The position numbers and the translations under genes were made by a program. The notes beneath the pieces were generated by a model, which was not told where the DNA came from, did not search any database, and saw nothing but the letters and a program-made list of their open reading frames with translations. From contig NW_025943634.1 of NCBI RefSeq assembly GCF_000764305.2, positions 62,001 through 126,000 of the forward strand: a DNA stretch of 64,000 nucleotides, written 5' to 3'. This document shows positions 35,738-48,209 of this stretch, one piece after another. How positions within the stretch are numbered: position 1 is the stretch's first letter; each line of letters starts with the position of its first letter. This stretch comes from Hyalella azteca (taxonomy: Eukaryota > Arthropoda > Malacostraca > Amphipoda > Hyalellidae).

Positions 35738-38226
35738 TCCACCATTTACTTTCAATGATAGGTTATAATTTGCTGGGTTGTATTGCTAATTCCTGATCAT
35801 GGGTTATTTTTCTTAATTAGCACACCTACTGATTATATAAGTAATGTTGTCTTCACCTTAAAATATATTAATGCGAATATTTCGATATGATTCGTAGTTT
35901 GAGACCGCTATAACTATGTTAGCTATTTGCAACACGAATGTTGCAACCTTAGGTCTTCACTAACAACCAAAGAAATATTCAGTTCTGTGAATGGAAATGA
36001 ACAAATATACAGCCTAATGTAGTAAGGGCAGTAAGATAGAAAAATAGTCCTAAAGGTGATCTAACAACTATCAGTTATACATTAATATGCTAATAAACAC
36101 GACTCCATTATAGTTACACATAGCCTATCGGATTCAACGAGTTTCAGAACATGAAGCGTAAACAAATGAAAAGTCTAACAAGCTATATTCATGTGAACCA
36201 AATAGCAAATTTTCGATTTACAGCTATTGAACACCTATTCAAGGTGAATTGAGTTCCAAGCAAAAACTGTAATTGATGACAAAAAAACTGCACACCCATC
36301 CAATGCTATTTCCTTATATACAGAAACACAAATTTCCAATTTATTTATACAAAACCATAACGTATAAACATAAATGAGCAGTTCAATAATTTTCTAAAAA
36401 AAATTTGGTTGAATGTGATAGCGAGAAACTAAATAAAAAATATCAACGAGATTAGGCGCACTTAAAAGCGAACCTCGCGCAAATAAAATATTGCACCAAA
36501 ATGTAACAAGGCCAAGCATGTTGTTAATTAGAAAATCCAGTGAAACAAGCATTGGCCACTTAAGTATTGTTGCAGCTGATCGCTTACAATGAAAATAGGG
36601 AAAGCTCTCTAAGGCACTACTAGGGACCTAGTAATTGAGAATAGACTATCACAACATGATTAATACAAGGTTCCACCGAAAAATTATTCGTAGATTTGTT
36701 GGTAATCAAACTTTTCATTATAAAATGAAAGTAAAGATCAAGTTACGTAATAATTCGTACCAAAAGAAAGTAAAAATAATTGATGGGCTTTTTCATGAGC
36801 GCTAAGAACTTGAATGACTTTAATTTAGTAGAAGAACAATCAAACATAAAAAGCTACGATTTTACTCAAAAAAGTCATTTGCAAGCAATGAATTTACCCA
36901 AATCCTAAAGCAATGAATTCACCTAAAAATGATTGGCGCAAGTCGTGACAGCAACTTAGCTACCATGACGATGAAGGCTTGACTAGGTGTGCTGCGTGGA
37001 TGATTTGTATCATAAAATGAAAATCGCTTCCGTACATCCTTACGGCATAGCGCCGAAGATGAAATCCCTTCCACACATCTTCGAGCAATTGCGCGTAAAA
37101 TGAAAATCCTTTACATGCATCCTTACGAAATAGCGCATCAGATGAAAATTACTTCGATACATGCCCACGACATAGCGCCTACGTTGAAATCGACTCCTAT
37201 GAAAGTGCATACAATTAAATTCCCTTCCTTATTCCATTCATCCCTAGGACATAGCGTTCGCGTAAACTCTTGATGATTGACATCATCTTCTTAGTGCTAC
37301 GGGCGCGTGAGCACTACGTATCAAAGGACAGTAGCTATACGTTTAGCTTCACTAAAAAAGCGGAAGGAAAAGAAGGACAGATGAGGACAGACTGGTGTAA
37401 GGGACGGCACGGCAATTCATACTAAAGAACAGCTCACTACTTGGCACAAGTCATAAGTGGAGACGGCAGCGACTAAACTCTTGGCTCGGAACACGGGATA
37501 CAAACTCATTTGGACTCTGTCGGAACGGCTGCACCAATAAAAATACGAACTGCATTGCTAAAAGTTATACATCAGCTGGGCCATACTTTCAAAACTCGCT
37601 AAGTGAACGTAAGTACTTACTCTCTATTTTCTTGTCTATGATTGGTGGATTTTGAAAGGCCGTCAATGATTGGCTGATGAACTTACGATCTCTTAACTTT
37701 TTTTGAAAGTATAGGCCCAGTATAGTAGAAAACATCAGTCGCAAGAGGCTCGAAAATATTCACGCATCTACTCATATCTTAGAAAAATTAGATAATTTAG
37801 ATTAATTCCGTTCATTACAAAAAAAATCGTACATAATCACCATTTAAAATGGATCTGTAAAACAAAACATGAAGCAAGTTGAGCCTTTTCATTGCTTAGA
37901 AATTCAAGTTGAAGTTCAATGGAAACATTCGCTCCTTGACCGAGAGAATGATAATTCGGTTGCATCGTTAACTAAAAACGCAGTAAACAAGTCTTGAGAT
38001 CACAACATTTCTTATAATGGGTAGGCAGATTCAACAAGCAATCAAGCATTGATACAAAACCGTACTATTTAGGAGGGAATTGCTAAATTTTAATAGAAAA
38101 AATTACGATTATTCCGTGACCACTGCAAGGGTTGCTCATAAGAGAACTACTAACTTTGTTCCTCCTGCGGCATGATTTCGAGTAAAACCGAAGGTTGACG
38201 TACACTCTTGCATTTTACAATATGAA
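35738..38226 (-). other. Probable Caskin 3' UTR or downstream flank
   Basis: A-rich on plus, no coding signal. It contains the 42-bp degenerate repeat at 37,017 and another minus-strand AATAAA at 36,340-36,345. Whether it is transcribed is inferred only from composition. Confidence 0.45.
37017..37266. repeat. Degenerate 42-bp tandem repeat
   Basis: Units start at 37,017, 37,059, 37,100 and 37,142, each opening ATGAAA and most ending in a CATAGCG- or AATAGCG-like box. Two more decayed units run to about 37,266. The lengths are 42, 41, 42 and 42. One unit of 41 breaks any reading frame, so this is not a coding repeat. Confidence 0.8.
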
Positions 38227-38329
38227 TTACGCAGCCATTTCTTGCTCCAACATAGCGTCGAGCTCGTCAGTGAGGTTGGCGAGCATGTTGCCGATATCGT
38301 TCAGAACATCCACATTGCCTTCTTCCGTC
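38227..38329 (-). CDS. ckn: Caskin exon H: conserved C-terminal domain and stop
   Basis: The acceptor follows a T tract and ends GAGCAG. The last exon codes [20 protein letters not shown] and then [13 protein letters not shown], ending in TAA at 38227-38229. This short acidic helix is the Caskin C-terminal family signature. It is too short to appear as a long open frame; I found it by extending the splice phase. Confidence 0.93.
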
Positions 38330-41300
38330 CTGCTCATGAAAAAAATTGTGATTGAATGAATAGACAAAAAAATCTTAACAGATAATAGCTATGGATGCGT
38401 AAATGTCTTTTGGGTTAAGAGATGAACACTAATTTTGCAACGTGAACATTAAATGTATTAACGCACATAAGACCATGAATCGTAAATCATCAGGCATAAT
38501 TTCATAGAGTCGATAGAAAATTTTCAATCAACTGACATGTCAAGGCACCAGGAATTATAAACACTTCGGGATACCAAGAACCAGGAAAAGCCTACAGACT
38601 GGCAAATATATAGTCGAATAACAAAAAAAAAGTATTGATCATAAACTTGGTGCCTCACGAATTTCGAAGAAAAATCATGAATGCTAATGCACTGAATTTA
38701 ATCATGTCAATTCAGAAACGAAAACTAGATGCGTTTTTGAGAAAACACTCATGTAAAAGTTAGGCATGAATCTGAGATGGATATATTAGATGAAAATGGG
38801 ACCACTCGTCATGTACTACTATGACCACAGCAGAACTACAATAAGTAAGCAGCTTAACGGCAAATTTTATAATCACTAACGTTTTAACAGCAGAACGAGC
38901 AGGGCTATTTTTGTGCATAGATGCCCTGTGTGGGTTGCCAACCCTTCTGAGGGTGGAGGGCGAGGGCACAGGAGATGCCAAACCAGGGAGCAGATGTGGC
39001 GTAATGACGTGATGCCCAGGAACGCCAAGGGGAGGGGCAGCGTTGTAGCGCTGTTTGATGGTGCCAGCGTTGTCGTTGGCGAAGGGTATGCTGTCCGATG
39101 AATCAGTACTCGACGTTGACTGCAACAAAATTACGAGTTGTGAAACTAATATCGAAATAATGTATTGGAAACCCCTAATTTATTCAATGCGAACTATTCC
39201 AACAGGACAGCTAAAGAAGTAATGATTGGTGTGGAATAATATCCAATAATTTATTAGGGCGGAATGAATATCATGCACGTTGCGCGAAATAAAACGAGAT
39301 TATCATCAACGCATGATGACATCTAAACGACGCTGTATAAATTGCGTTTGTGAATAGTGAACAATAAGAACACATGGTAACAAAGAGGCCTGCAAACAAA
39401 ACGCACTCCACATTTAAAAATATCTACGATATTATCTAAAATTGCAGACAAACCTTCATACTGCAGTTAGACACAGTCGAATCATTCCGTCGCGGTCTTG
39501 ATACAGCGTTATCTTCGTGTTCCGTTGACGTAGCGGAACCGGACGCGTGCGTTGAAGAGTTATTACTAAGTTCTCTAGAAAGAGGAGCTGGAGCGGAAGA
39601 ATCAACACCAGATGGCGGGGCGTCATCCGCTGGTTCCTCAGGCGTGACCATCATTTGGTCCTGGGACCTGCGGTGACTATGATGGTGGTGGATGAATTGA
39701 TGGTTGCCCACATCGTGCGGCGCTGGAGGAGGTGGAGGAAGGTCGGATGATATGTCAGGCTGAAGGTTATTCTTGACGCCCATGTAACCATAGTTAAAAC
39801 TGCGCCTCAAGAATCCGTCTCGCGAATTTAAAACATTACTGTTGAGTGGAGGACCCATTTTGCTGCAGCCTGATGCATCGATGTTAGAATTCTGTTGACT
39901 AGAAACTCCTTTGGCGAAGGTGCTTTGCACGGAGTCTTGTTTGTTTGCCTCGCTAACAGAATTGGATCGCCTGGGAGGCGGAGGTGGGAGCTTTTTAGGA
40001 GTACCTTGAGGAGTATTATTAGTGCTGTGCGCATGCATAATATTATATACATTATTAACCTTATCGAGATTGTTCAGATTAATACCAGGTTTAAGAGGAT
40101 CTGATTTGACTTGCTGGTTACCATCTTCCATTGCACAATAATGGCTAGAATCGCTTTCGTATGACATTTCCTGGTGAACGTCCACTCTAGTTTTTGCAGT
40201 GACTTTGGCGACTGGCCGAACTTTATTGTTGGAGCATCTTTGTCTAGGTAATGTGCCACCACCTCCTTCGTACATGACCATCTCATTAGTGGGGGTAATA
40301 TCCCCATCATCGAGAGACCGCGGAGGAAAAGAGCTCGTCATGGGAGGTAAATTTGGTCTTGAAGGCAGCGATGAAAATTGATCGCAAGAATTCGGAAGCT
40401 GCGTAAACTGTTGGTGATATTGACTTAGTCGATTGTTTTCAGGATGAAACGTCGAGTAAATAGGTTCTTCAAAAATACCGTCCTTACTTCTCCTAACTTG
40501 AGGATTGACTTGCACAGCCACCACATCCGGACGGTACTGGACGGAAGGAGGTCGGGTGCTGCCACTGCCGGGTGCCAACTGAGTTGCATGAAGAGACTGT
40601 TGGCGGGGAAGTTGCCGATGAAGAGGCGATGCGTTTATTGTGTCGTGATGCTGCTGCGTAATGGCGCTGGTCGCACCTACGCTGTACGAGCGATACACAC
40701 ATGGGCTGAACTGGGCGCCACTAGAGTTGTAGTTTGTAGCACTGCTAGTGCTGGCACCGCTACCAGAGCGCTGGTGGTTGTAGGGTTCGGCTGGGCCTCG
40801 CGCTGAGTAGCTAGCTTGGCCAGAAAAAGTCCTCATGTCACCGATTGGAGAGTAGCAGTTATCCGCGCCTCCTTCGGCTCTGTTGATCAAGACAATCTCT
40901 TGTGGCGGTAGCTGTTGTAGTGGAGACTGATTACTTGAAAACTTCTTGCCACTCTTGATATCGTTGATTCTCTTGATGGCCAACATGACCTGCGAAACGG
41001 TAAACGTTAGAAATATGATGCGAAACGTCTTCTTTTTTTACTGAAAATACTCAATAGTTGCAAATCGCTTTGAAACAAACAAATATTACTGAAATAATAC
41101 GATTTTTAACCAAATTATGCATTTTTGGACACGACTTGATAACATTCCATCATAACTTTATAACATTATTATTTTCGCAAGACTGCTGTATAAACAAGCA
41201 CTTGTTTTCCATACGGACTATTCCGCTAAAGCTGGATTTCAGATTAGTTTACCTTCTTCTGGTGGCCAAGCCTGGTTATTCCCATCTCCTCAAGATCCTC

Positions 41301-43754
41301 CCACATGACCTGCAGCATCTGCACGGGCGTTCGATATCCCTGGCGCTGCAACGTAGCGTTGTATTCGGACAACTTCAACACCGCCAGCCACTCCTCCAGC
41401 GTCGCCTACAAGATTCATACACAAAATAAATACTCACACTTCACCTACAACATAGAAAACATAAAAAATTATAGTTTAACTAAATCAGGAACTATTTTTT
41501 TTGCTAATACTATTTTGCATGGGCAGCGAAAAAAAGTCAAATGACACAGATCACAAATTTACATCACTATCTCGGCATTCATTTCTCTAAAAAAACATTA
41601 CCGGAATGTAGTCGGGAAGTCCGTCTCTGATGTTGAGTTTGCTGATCTCGGCTTTGAGTTTCTTGCGGTGTGCAGGCTTGGTGATGCCGATGGCGTTGAG
41701 GTCTTCAGGTGTGACACGCGAGATGGTCGGTAAATCATAGCCTGCTATGATGAACTTATCAGTGTGTTCCTCTAGGTGCAGCTCCGACAACCAAGCTCGC
41801 AGGACCTCTGAGTCCTGAGAAGAGCGAAGTTAAAAAGGTGAACTACTTCGATATTTGAACACAAACCATTAAAATGAGTTAGGGTCAAAAGTTAAAATCA
41901 AACATCATTAAAAATGCCTATATCATTTTAAAATAAACTCATAAAATTTTTGTAGCATACTGGCATTCCCTCAGGGGCGAGATAGAATATTTTTGGACTT
42001 ACCCTAACTCCATTGTTGAGGAGATCATTGACGTTCAGTACAGGAGAATCAATGGACCCGATGCTGCTGCTGGACGAGTGGCAGCTGCGGCGAAGGCAGT
42101 TGCCGTTGCCGCTGCCGCTGTCATAACTCTGCCCGCTAAGTCTGAGGAGCCAACATGTACATTAGTGAGGTTCATTCTAGATGTACAATGTACACCTATA
42201 CTCAAGTCTAACGCGATTAATCCAATCGAATCGAATTTATTCCAATAATTACTTACATCGACTGGAAGATTAAAAAGAATTTCGGTCATATAATATATTT
42301 GATGATGTACAAAACACAACACTCATATATTTGCTCAAATTTAAAAGTTAGAGACAGACAGATATATGACAAAAAAAAGTTTTTTTTTTTCTACACGACG
42401 AGTTATTACCCAAACGAGGATAGAAACATCGAACAAAAAAAAAATAGCTGGCATGTTAAAGCTTTAACGCGAACAATCGCGTTAAATTTCGGGTACAACA
42501 CTTTTTGATCGTTACAACAGTCAGCGAAAAATTCAAAGAAATCGACTTATTAATTGATTTAACCTCGAGTTGTCTGAACTGCTTCCAGGATATACCTCCC
42601 AAATCCTATTGTTAACATTAATGCAATGTCCACAGCGACACGGAAAATCAGCCTAATGACGAGTATATAGTCAAAAGATGAAAAGTGGTTACACACCTGT
42701 GTTGTTGATGCGGATGATGATGGTGGTGGTGAGTAGAAGTGGAGGCCCGTCCTGAGTCCAGTGACGTGGTGGAATTGCGACAGCAGCTAGTGGAAGCCGT
42801 TGATCCAGTGCTGGAAGATCCAGAACCAGATCCTGGGCTGCTGGAACGCGCAGGCGACTGTACGTCGATGCCTTGATCTTCAACGGAGATCTGTTGATGT
42901 GCGTGAGAACCAGAATGCTGGTGCTGGTGATGATGGCTGTTTTGATGGTGAGGTGAATTGGGACCTTGCGACTTGCACAGCAAATGGGCAAACTGATGGA
43001 GAGAAATACCGGTACCTTAACGTTCATTGATGTACTAATGTAGTGTAATGAAATGAAGCATTAGATTTGTTCAAGTCTGACACTGAGAGCAAAATTTAGA
43101 AACGGGGGAAGGGATGGTCATTCGGAGGAGAATCTCGGAAAAAAATCATTACGAAGTATCACATCCAATGCCGAAGATTCAAAGTGCCACATACCGGTTA
43201 CTGTAAATAGTCATATTTTATTTCATCTTGTGTGCAAGATATCCTATAAAGGTTTAATTTACCCACATTATAATCCAAATTTGTACAAAACAAATCAAAA
43301 CAAATAACGCTACACAATCGAACAAAGTTGGAAAAAAAGCAGTATTAAGTTATGATAACGCTCGCGCTTGAAATGTCTCTTCGAAGAGCAGGAGTGAAAC
43401 AATATTAACGCAAGTATTAAAATGGCTGCATATTAATCAAAATTGCAACCGTAACCGTATTAACGTACTCGAAAAACTGGCGGCTGGAAAATCAGGAGTG
43501 TGCTTTTGTTGAAGCACGTGTTAAATAGCTGCTCAAAGAGGATAATTTTAGTCATGGAAACTAAGGGGACAAGAGAGCTACCTGAGGAGCGGCGGGGCTC
43601 TGACCACCGTTGGATGGCGGCACCGGGAACGTGAACTGCCCGGCGTTCTGCTGTTGCATGCTGGACATGTAATGAGCAGGAGACGCAGCGCTGCAGCTCC
43701 CAGTGTTCGGTCCCAGCCTGGCACTGGTGCTGCGGCCTTCGATGCTACTTGTGC
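38227..43754 (-). CDS. ckn: Caskin (SAM-domain scaffold), last 8 exons, 5' end missing
   Basis: Eight exons on the minus strand join in one frame with GT-AG introns, giving 949 residues plus TAA. Order: Ser/His-rich linker (1-202), SAM1 (about 203-270), SAM2 (about 274-340), a long Pro/Ser-rich region (about 340-900) and a conserved C-terminal helix, [20 protein letters not shown], ending EMAA. Tandem SAMs plus this C-terminal domain are specific to Caskin. Caskins are cytoplasmic synaptic scaffolds; their SAM tandems polymerise and in flies act with Lar in axon guidance (family knowledge). The six ankyrin repeats and the SH3 domain expected at the N-terminus are absent from the window, so those exons must lie beyond 64,000 or in exons too short for me to recognise. 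The gene converges on the polycystin gene. Confidence 0.93.
38330..38880 (-). other. Caskin intron 7
   Basis: Intron between the last two exons, GTTAGT to GAGCAG on minus. Nothing recognised. Confidence 0.85.
38881..39119 (-). CDS. ckn: Caskin exon G: C-terminal linker
   Basis: Acceptor TTTTGTTGCAG, donor GTTAGT. It codes [26 protein letters not shown] and then a Pro/Leu-rich stretch ending NSPARSAVK. The Ala-Gly-Thr-Ile-Lys-Gln-Arg motif is conserved in Caskins. It leaves with AC, completing Thr in the last exon. Confidence 0.9.
39120..39453 (-). other. Caskin intron 6
   Basis: GTTTGT to TTGCAG on minus. Nothing recognised. Confidence 0.85.
39454..40989 (-). CDS. ckn: Caskin exon F: end of SAM2 and proline-rich region
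   Basis: A 1,536-base exon in phase 0-0; acceptor GTTTCGCAG, donor GTTTGT. It finishes SAM2 helix 5 ([16 protein letters not shown]). About 495 disordered residues follow, with polyproline ligands [19 protein letters not shown] and [11 protein letters not shown] (SH3/EVH1 type), a His run and acidic/Ser-rich blocks. In Caskins this region binds SH3 proteins; the partners here are unknown. The plus-strand frames at 40,444-40,806 are shadows. Confidence 0.93.
41253..41405 (-). CDS. ckn: Caskin exon E: SAM2 domain, helices 1-5
   Basis: 51 codons in phase 0-0; acceptor AATCTTGTAG, donor GTAAAC. It codes [20 protein letters not shown], then [20 protein letters not shown] and TRLGHQKK. It is a canonical SAM that continues into the next exon as [10 protein letters not shown]. 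Direct abutment of two SAM domains is the Caskin arrangement. Confidence 0.96.
41602..41814 (-). CDS. ckn: Caskin exon D: SAM1 domain
   Basis: 71 codons in phase 0-0; acceptor CTTCTCAG, donor GTAATG. It codes [20 protein letters not shown], then [20 protein letters not shown] and [12 protein letters not shown]. The five-helix SAM pattern is complete, with Trp-Leu in helix 1, Asp-Leu before Gly-Ile, and His-x-Lys-Lys-Leu in helix 5. Confidence 0.96.
42003..42141 (-). CDS. ckn: Caskin exon C: conserved pre-SAM linker
   Basis: Acceptor TTGGCTCCTCAG, donor GTAAGT. It codes [14 protein letters not shown], then [20 protein letters not shown] and DLLNNGVR. This Ser-rich segment leads directly into SAM1. 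The alanine-rich reading in another frame is a shadow. Confidence 0.88.
42142..42696 (-). other. Caskin intron 2
   Basis: GTGTGT to CCTCAG on minus. It contains A/T homopolymer runs near 42,370 and 42,437. No gene. Confidence 0.85.
42697..42992 (-). CDS. ckn: Caskin exon B: His/Ser-rich linker
   Basis: Acceptor CTCTCCATCAG, donor GTGTGT. It starts [18 protein letters not shown], with His-Gln runs, a Ser/Gly run and then a run of six His near the end. It leaves with AG, completing Arg in the next exon. The 111- and 112-residue frames over this block are this exon and its shadow. Confidence 0.87.
42993..43581 (-). other. Caskin intron 1
   Basis: GTAGCT to ATCAG on minus. Nothing recognised. 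Confidence 0.85.
43582..43754 (-). CDS. ckn: Caskin exon A: linker
   Basis: Acceptor TTTGACTGTGCAG (minus strand); enters with two bases of a split codon; donor GTAGCT. It codes [20 protein letters not shown] and then a Gln/Pro/Ser-rich stretch ending SPAAPQ. Low complexity, assigned by phase continuity with the SAM exons. It is the most upstream exon that I can support. Confidence 0.85.
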
Positions 43755-46700
43755 CTGCACAGTCAAATATTAGGGAAAATTTATTGATAACTGAAAAATT
43801 CAAAAAATAGTCATACATTGAATGTAATCATATTTCTTACGCATATATACTCAAGCTTAAAATCACGGGCGGAAGAAAATGATGAAAATTCTTAATTCAT
43901 TTATATTGTGATGATAATGAAAGCAATCCTGTAAAGAAACCTATGTCACTTGAGAGCTGAATAAATAACATATTATAAAATAACCAGCACTTTCACTAAA
44001 CACAAGCTAAGTGAAAAATAAATGAGCTCCTGCAACATAAATGGGTGGCATGAAAGTTATTAAAGATTATGCCTAGTGTCCAACATAATATAAAAATATA
44101 CCCGCTTTATTGAACTGTAGTAAAGAGCAAAAATTTCTATCTACAGCTACTACAACCAATGCGCATATGAACTAAACTCCGTCCATGATTAGAGTTAGAA
44201 GATTATATTGGAGATTAGAAGCCATATAATTTAATGTCATTTATGAACTGAGATAAAAAAATTGAATTGCGCCACAGCCATCACTTCACATCAGCAGGAC
44301 TGTTGAATTACATGAGCGCCATGTCAAACTGGATGATTTTATCTGAAAGCAATTGCACGCGCGGTGCCATCATGACACGCTTCTCCACCTTCAAATCTAG
44401 TACCTTGTTAAGTTAAATCACGGTGGGGAAATACTTTAAACACTTTTTTATGATCGTATGAAGCTGTAAAACTACGAAATCATATTATTTAGTGATGATA
44501 TATTAGTGAGCAGACAAGTACTGTTTCCATGCCCTTAATTAACACCCTCTTCAGACTCAAAACAACGTAGGCAAATGAAATTTAAATGCAAATCTACAAT
44601 TAACACTTGAACATAGCGATTGTGTTGACTTCAAGAGATCCATAAATCAACAGAAAACCAGCGAGAACAATTTGAAAGAAGTAAGAACACAGGGTCATTA
44701 CACATATAGTCGTCTCTTCTTTAGTAGTGTTTAGTTCTAGTCTCAGTATACACAAAAACCAGAGCAATGTTGTTCAAGACACTGGCTATCAAATGAGCTA
44801 AAACATGGAGTCCTCCTGATTACACATGGCGGTAAATTTAATGCGCTAGTTAGCCGGCATCTAACACCAGGAGACGGCACATGCTCAATGAGGCTTAAAA
44901 CCACAACAGCGATAAAATACTCTCAACAGCCGCGATGACCAACGGCAGCTCAGCACAAACATGTGAAAGTAAAATCTTCAGATACAATGAAAATCTCTGA
45001 CATCATAGTGGCAGCAGTATTATTGAAAACTTTCCATAATTACTTAATTTTACTAATTACTTGTTCTTCACTGCGATAACAAAACTAAAAAAAAAACAAT
45101 AAAGGCACCGCAGTTTTAAATTAGGCCTTGGATACATGCCCATACTTACAATTTGGTAATACCTAAAATAAGACAACATAATTGCTACACTGCACGCACA
45201 AAACTTTAGTTCGTCCTCTAATGATTGACACATGATGCAAGTGATCGATAGACGACGTCGGAATATGGGCATCAAAAATGCAAATTTAGACGCTAGCTTG
45301 ACGTGCCATTCTCAGCATCAAATACCAGAATAAGAAGGTATATATCAGAATGCAAATATCACCATTGAAACAGGTTCATGCATACACAATGGTGGCATCA
45401 AAGTAATTTCAGCTATATCGCTTCAAGGAAAACATTTGGGCATTCCGGACTGCATGCGATGCAGCAAGTCCTGCTTTGGATCTTGAGGGAGAACAAATAA
45501 GCCAGCTATGTAAGGAGAATTTGACGTTGAAGATTCCAGACGCCTCAAGACAAAGCTTGCAAATAGGAGCCTGCATCGTAATAAACCAGCAGCGACGACA
45601 TAAGCATGCGGCAAGCAGAGGGCAATGAACACGAGCCCTAAAAGCATGAGCTATGTAAAATTTATCTTAGCAAAGAGACTCGTGCTAGAAAAATCTGGAA
45701 ATGTTGAAACTTATACTGGGTTCAGAATAGGACAATGCTGATACCGAGAGCGACATAGGGCTAAAAAATAATCCTGAGGTAAGCGTAGGGCAACCACGAC
45801 GAGCTACGTATCTTAATCCCACAGCACATTATGCTCTTTTTACGCTTACGCATGCCTTCACATTACGTTCTTCTGTGAGTACTGAAAAACGTTCTTATGT
45901 AATAGGAAATTCAACTAAAATTCATACCCACCCCAAAGAACAGAAATTTCTCAACAAAATTTAGTTATTCGAACAATGATGGCCGAAACATTGCTGCGTA
46001 CAATTCTGTGCGGGTAGCTAGTATATTGAATCATGAGCCAAAGTTTGTTGTTCATGTGAAGCTTGCAACAGAAATTTTTTTCACAGGAATAAAAAGAGGA
46101 AGTTGAGAGAAGAAAAATGACAGCGTTCGGAGCCAAGTGGTCAATGATTATAACATGTTGACACTAAAGGATTGATACATAAATAATTTAATTAAATGAC
46201 TTTCATGTACAAAGCTTCGAAATTGACACAAGGTGCACATTCGGTGCAACACAAACGTGCCATTTGAAATTCTTGGATAATATCACTGAATGAATGAAAC
46301 TTACACCTTCTGAAAAAAAACATGACCCAGACTACTTCACTTTCGTTTTGATACCTCATGTACAGAGAAACACGATGACAATTTACTTTGTCTTTGAAAC
46401 ATGCCGAAAACACAAATAATTTTGCAGCACACAGCAATTAGCACGTCCAACATACACGAAAATGGCGCGTGGGCGCAATTGAATAATATTTTATCAACAG
46501 GCTCGATTATTGTTTGAACTTGAAATTTCAAAAGAACGATTGCAATTCCAATCTGATTGCAACAATTCCAACTTACGCCACAAATGTCACGCGTTTTGTG
46601 CTCTTGGGTGCAGAAAATTATTAGAAAAGTTTTCGTGAGAATGGGACTGCGTGTCGTACTGGAACGTTAAACAGCTAAAAAATAAAATTGTAATAATAAT

Positions 46701-48101
46701 AAAACGCTAAAAATATTATGAATAGGCATTCAGTAACAAATATTAAATTTTGCGCATGATATTCATGTAGCCGAAAAAATCGTCTGACTGTGGAAGCAAA
46801 TAAAAATTCTTGATGACTAAGTAAGTGGTGTATGTGAAAAATAAATTATCGATATGCATGTCTGATACTCCGACCTCAACATTTACTTTGGCGGTTTGGT
46901 AGCGTGCTTTTTGTGATAATATGAAGGTTCACAAATGACATGTCGGTTCAAACTACATTCTAACAATCAACACACTCATAAGCAGCTTAACTAATGTTGG
47001 GCTTTGTATTTGAGAAATCGATATTTAGAGACAAACGCCTAAGAATTTATGCAGAATAAATAGAAGCTGATTGGTAGTGGCAAATGGAGCTAAAGAGGAT
47101 AACAATTCCATTTGTTTGAATACGAAGAACGGGTATTAGTTGTCTTAATACCCAACGATAAGTTGATAGAGTCGATCCAATTTTGCAGAATTTGTCATGA
47201 TTTACTAATACAACTTGGTTTTCGATGAATGACTAGAACGAATATTCTCAAAATGGCGTTAAAAGCAAATTGGCAGAAGATGAACTGAAAATCGAACATT
47301 ACTTTATCCTTTCCTGCTCACCGGAATAAAAGTGCCACAACTCCAGATGATATTACGAAGAAAGCCAATGAAACAAGGTGAATAAACATCGAAGACACCA
47401 CCCGGCTCGATAAGTTAGCTACAAGCGAAACTTTCCCTGCCATGGCAGTGCGATATGAAGCAAGTGTCTCGAGCCTCCCACACGCTTCTTCTTAAGGCCA
47501 AACTTGAGGAGCAACACCCAGGCGTCTCTGGCGGCAGGCCAGCTGATAAGCGTCGTTTTAAACTCATTGACGAGCTGAGTTCCTAACATCACCTGTCTGG
47601 AGCTACCATATTGCCACAAGCGGATTCTTTATTGTCATCGTAGATAAAATGCTCTAAACCCAACCGCATTTAGCATAGAAATAGTACAAAAAGTAGATTG
47701 AAATGCGTCTTTACAACGAATTCCCATCTTGGTACATTATTATAAGATGATCTACAAAATATTTTATCCATTAATTTCTGCATGTTCATTTGACGAACAA
47801 GAGGAGAATCTCCACCCGAATTTCGAATTCAAAGCTCGAAAATCCATAAAGTGGAACTAAGAACGTGAAAACCACGTGATGAGCCTATCTGGACAGGCTT
47901 CGTAACATAAAGCGGGGTTCCATTGTACTAATATGCACATGCATGTTTAAGGCGCCAAGAAAAGGGCGTGAGATCGAGGCAGCGAAGTGTGTTCAGTAGG
48001 AGCCGCCGCCCTGGATTGTATCACCTACACTCGAATTCCTGCAAGCGCCAAAAAGGCAGTCGCGACGACAAATTAGTTAGGCGGCTAGTCAAGTCATCGG
48101 C

Positions 48102-48209
48102 AAAAATGTAAATAAATATTCTAAATATTTGTATATATTTATTATATATATAAATATATATTTTATAATATAAATTTTATACAATATATTTTTGTATATT
48201 TACATTTTA
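48102..48209. repeat. AT-rich imperfect palindrome
   Basis: AAAAATGTAAATA at the left end is mirrored by TATTTACATTTT at the right end, with nearly pure A+T between them. Confidence 0.6.

Noticed and set aside
37017..37266. Coding 14-residue repeat
   Set aside because: A 41-base unit shifts the frame and stops occur on both strands.
40444..40806. Plus-strand 120-residue open frame
   Set aside because: A shadow of the Pro/Ser-rich Caskin exon on minus.
42035..42322. Ala-rich minus frame over Caskin exon C
   Set aside because: Frame-shifted reading of Ser/Gly codons. The spliced frame matches Caskin and keeps phase.
47419..47619. Minus-strand 66-residue open frame as a Caskin exon
   Set aside because: It has an acceptor-like CAG but no SH3 or ankyrin pattern, and no donor that joins exon A in phase.
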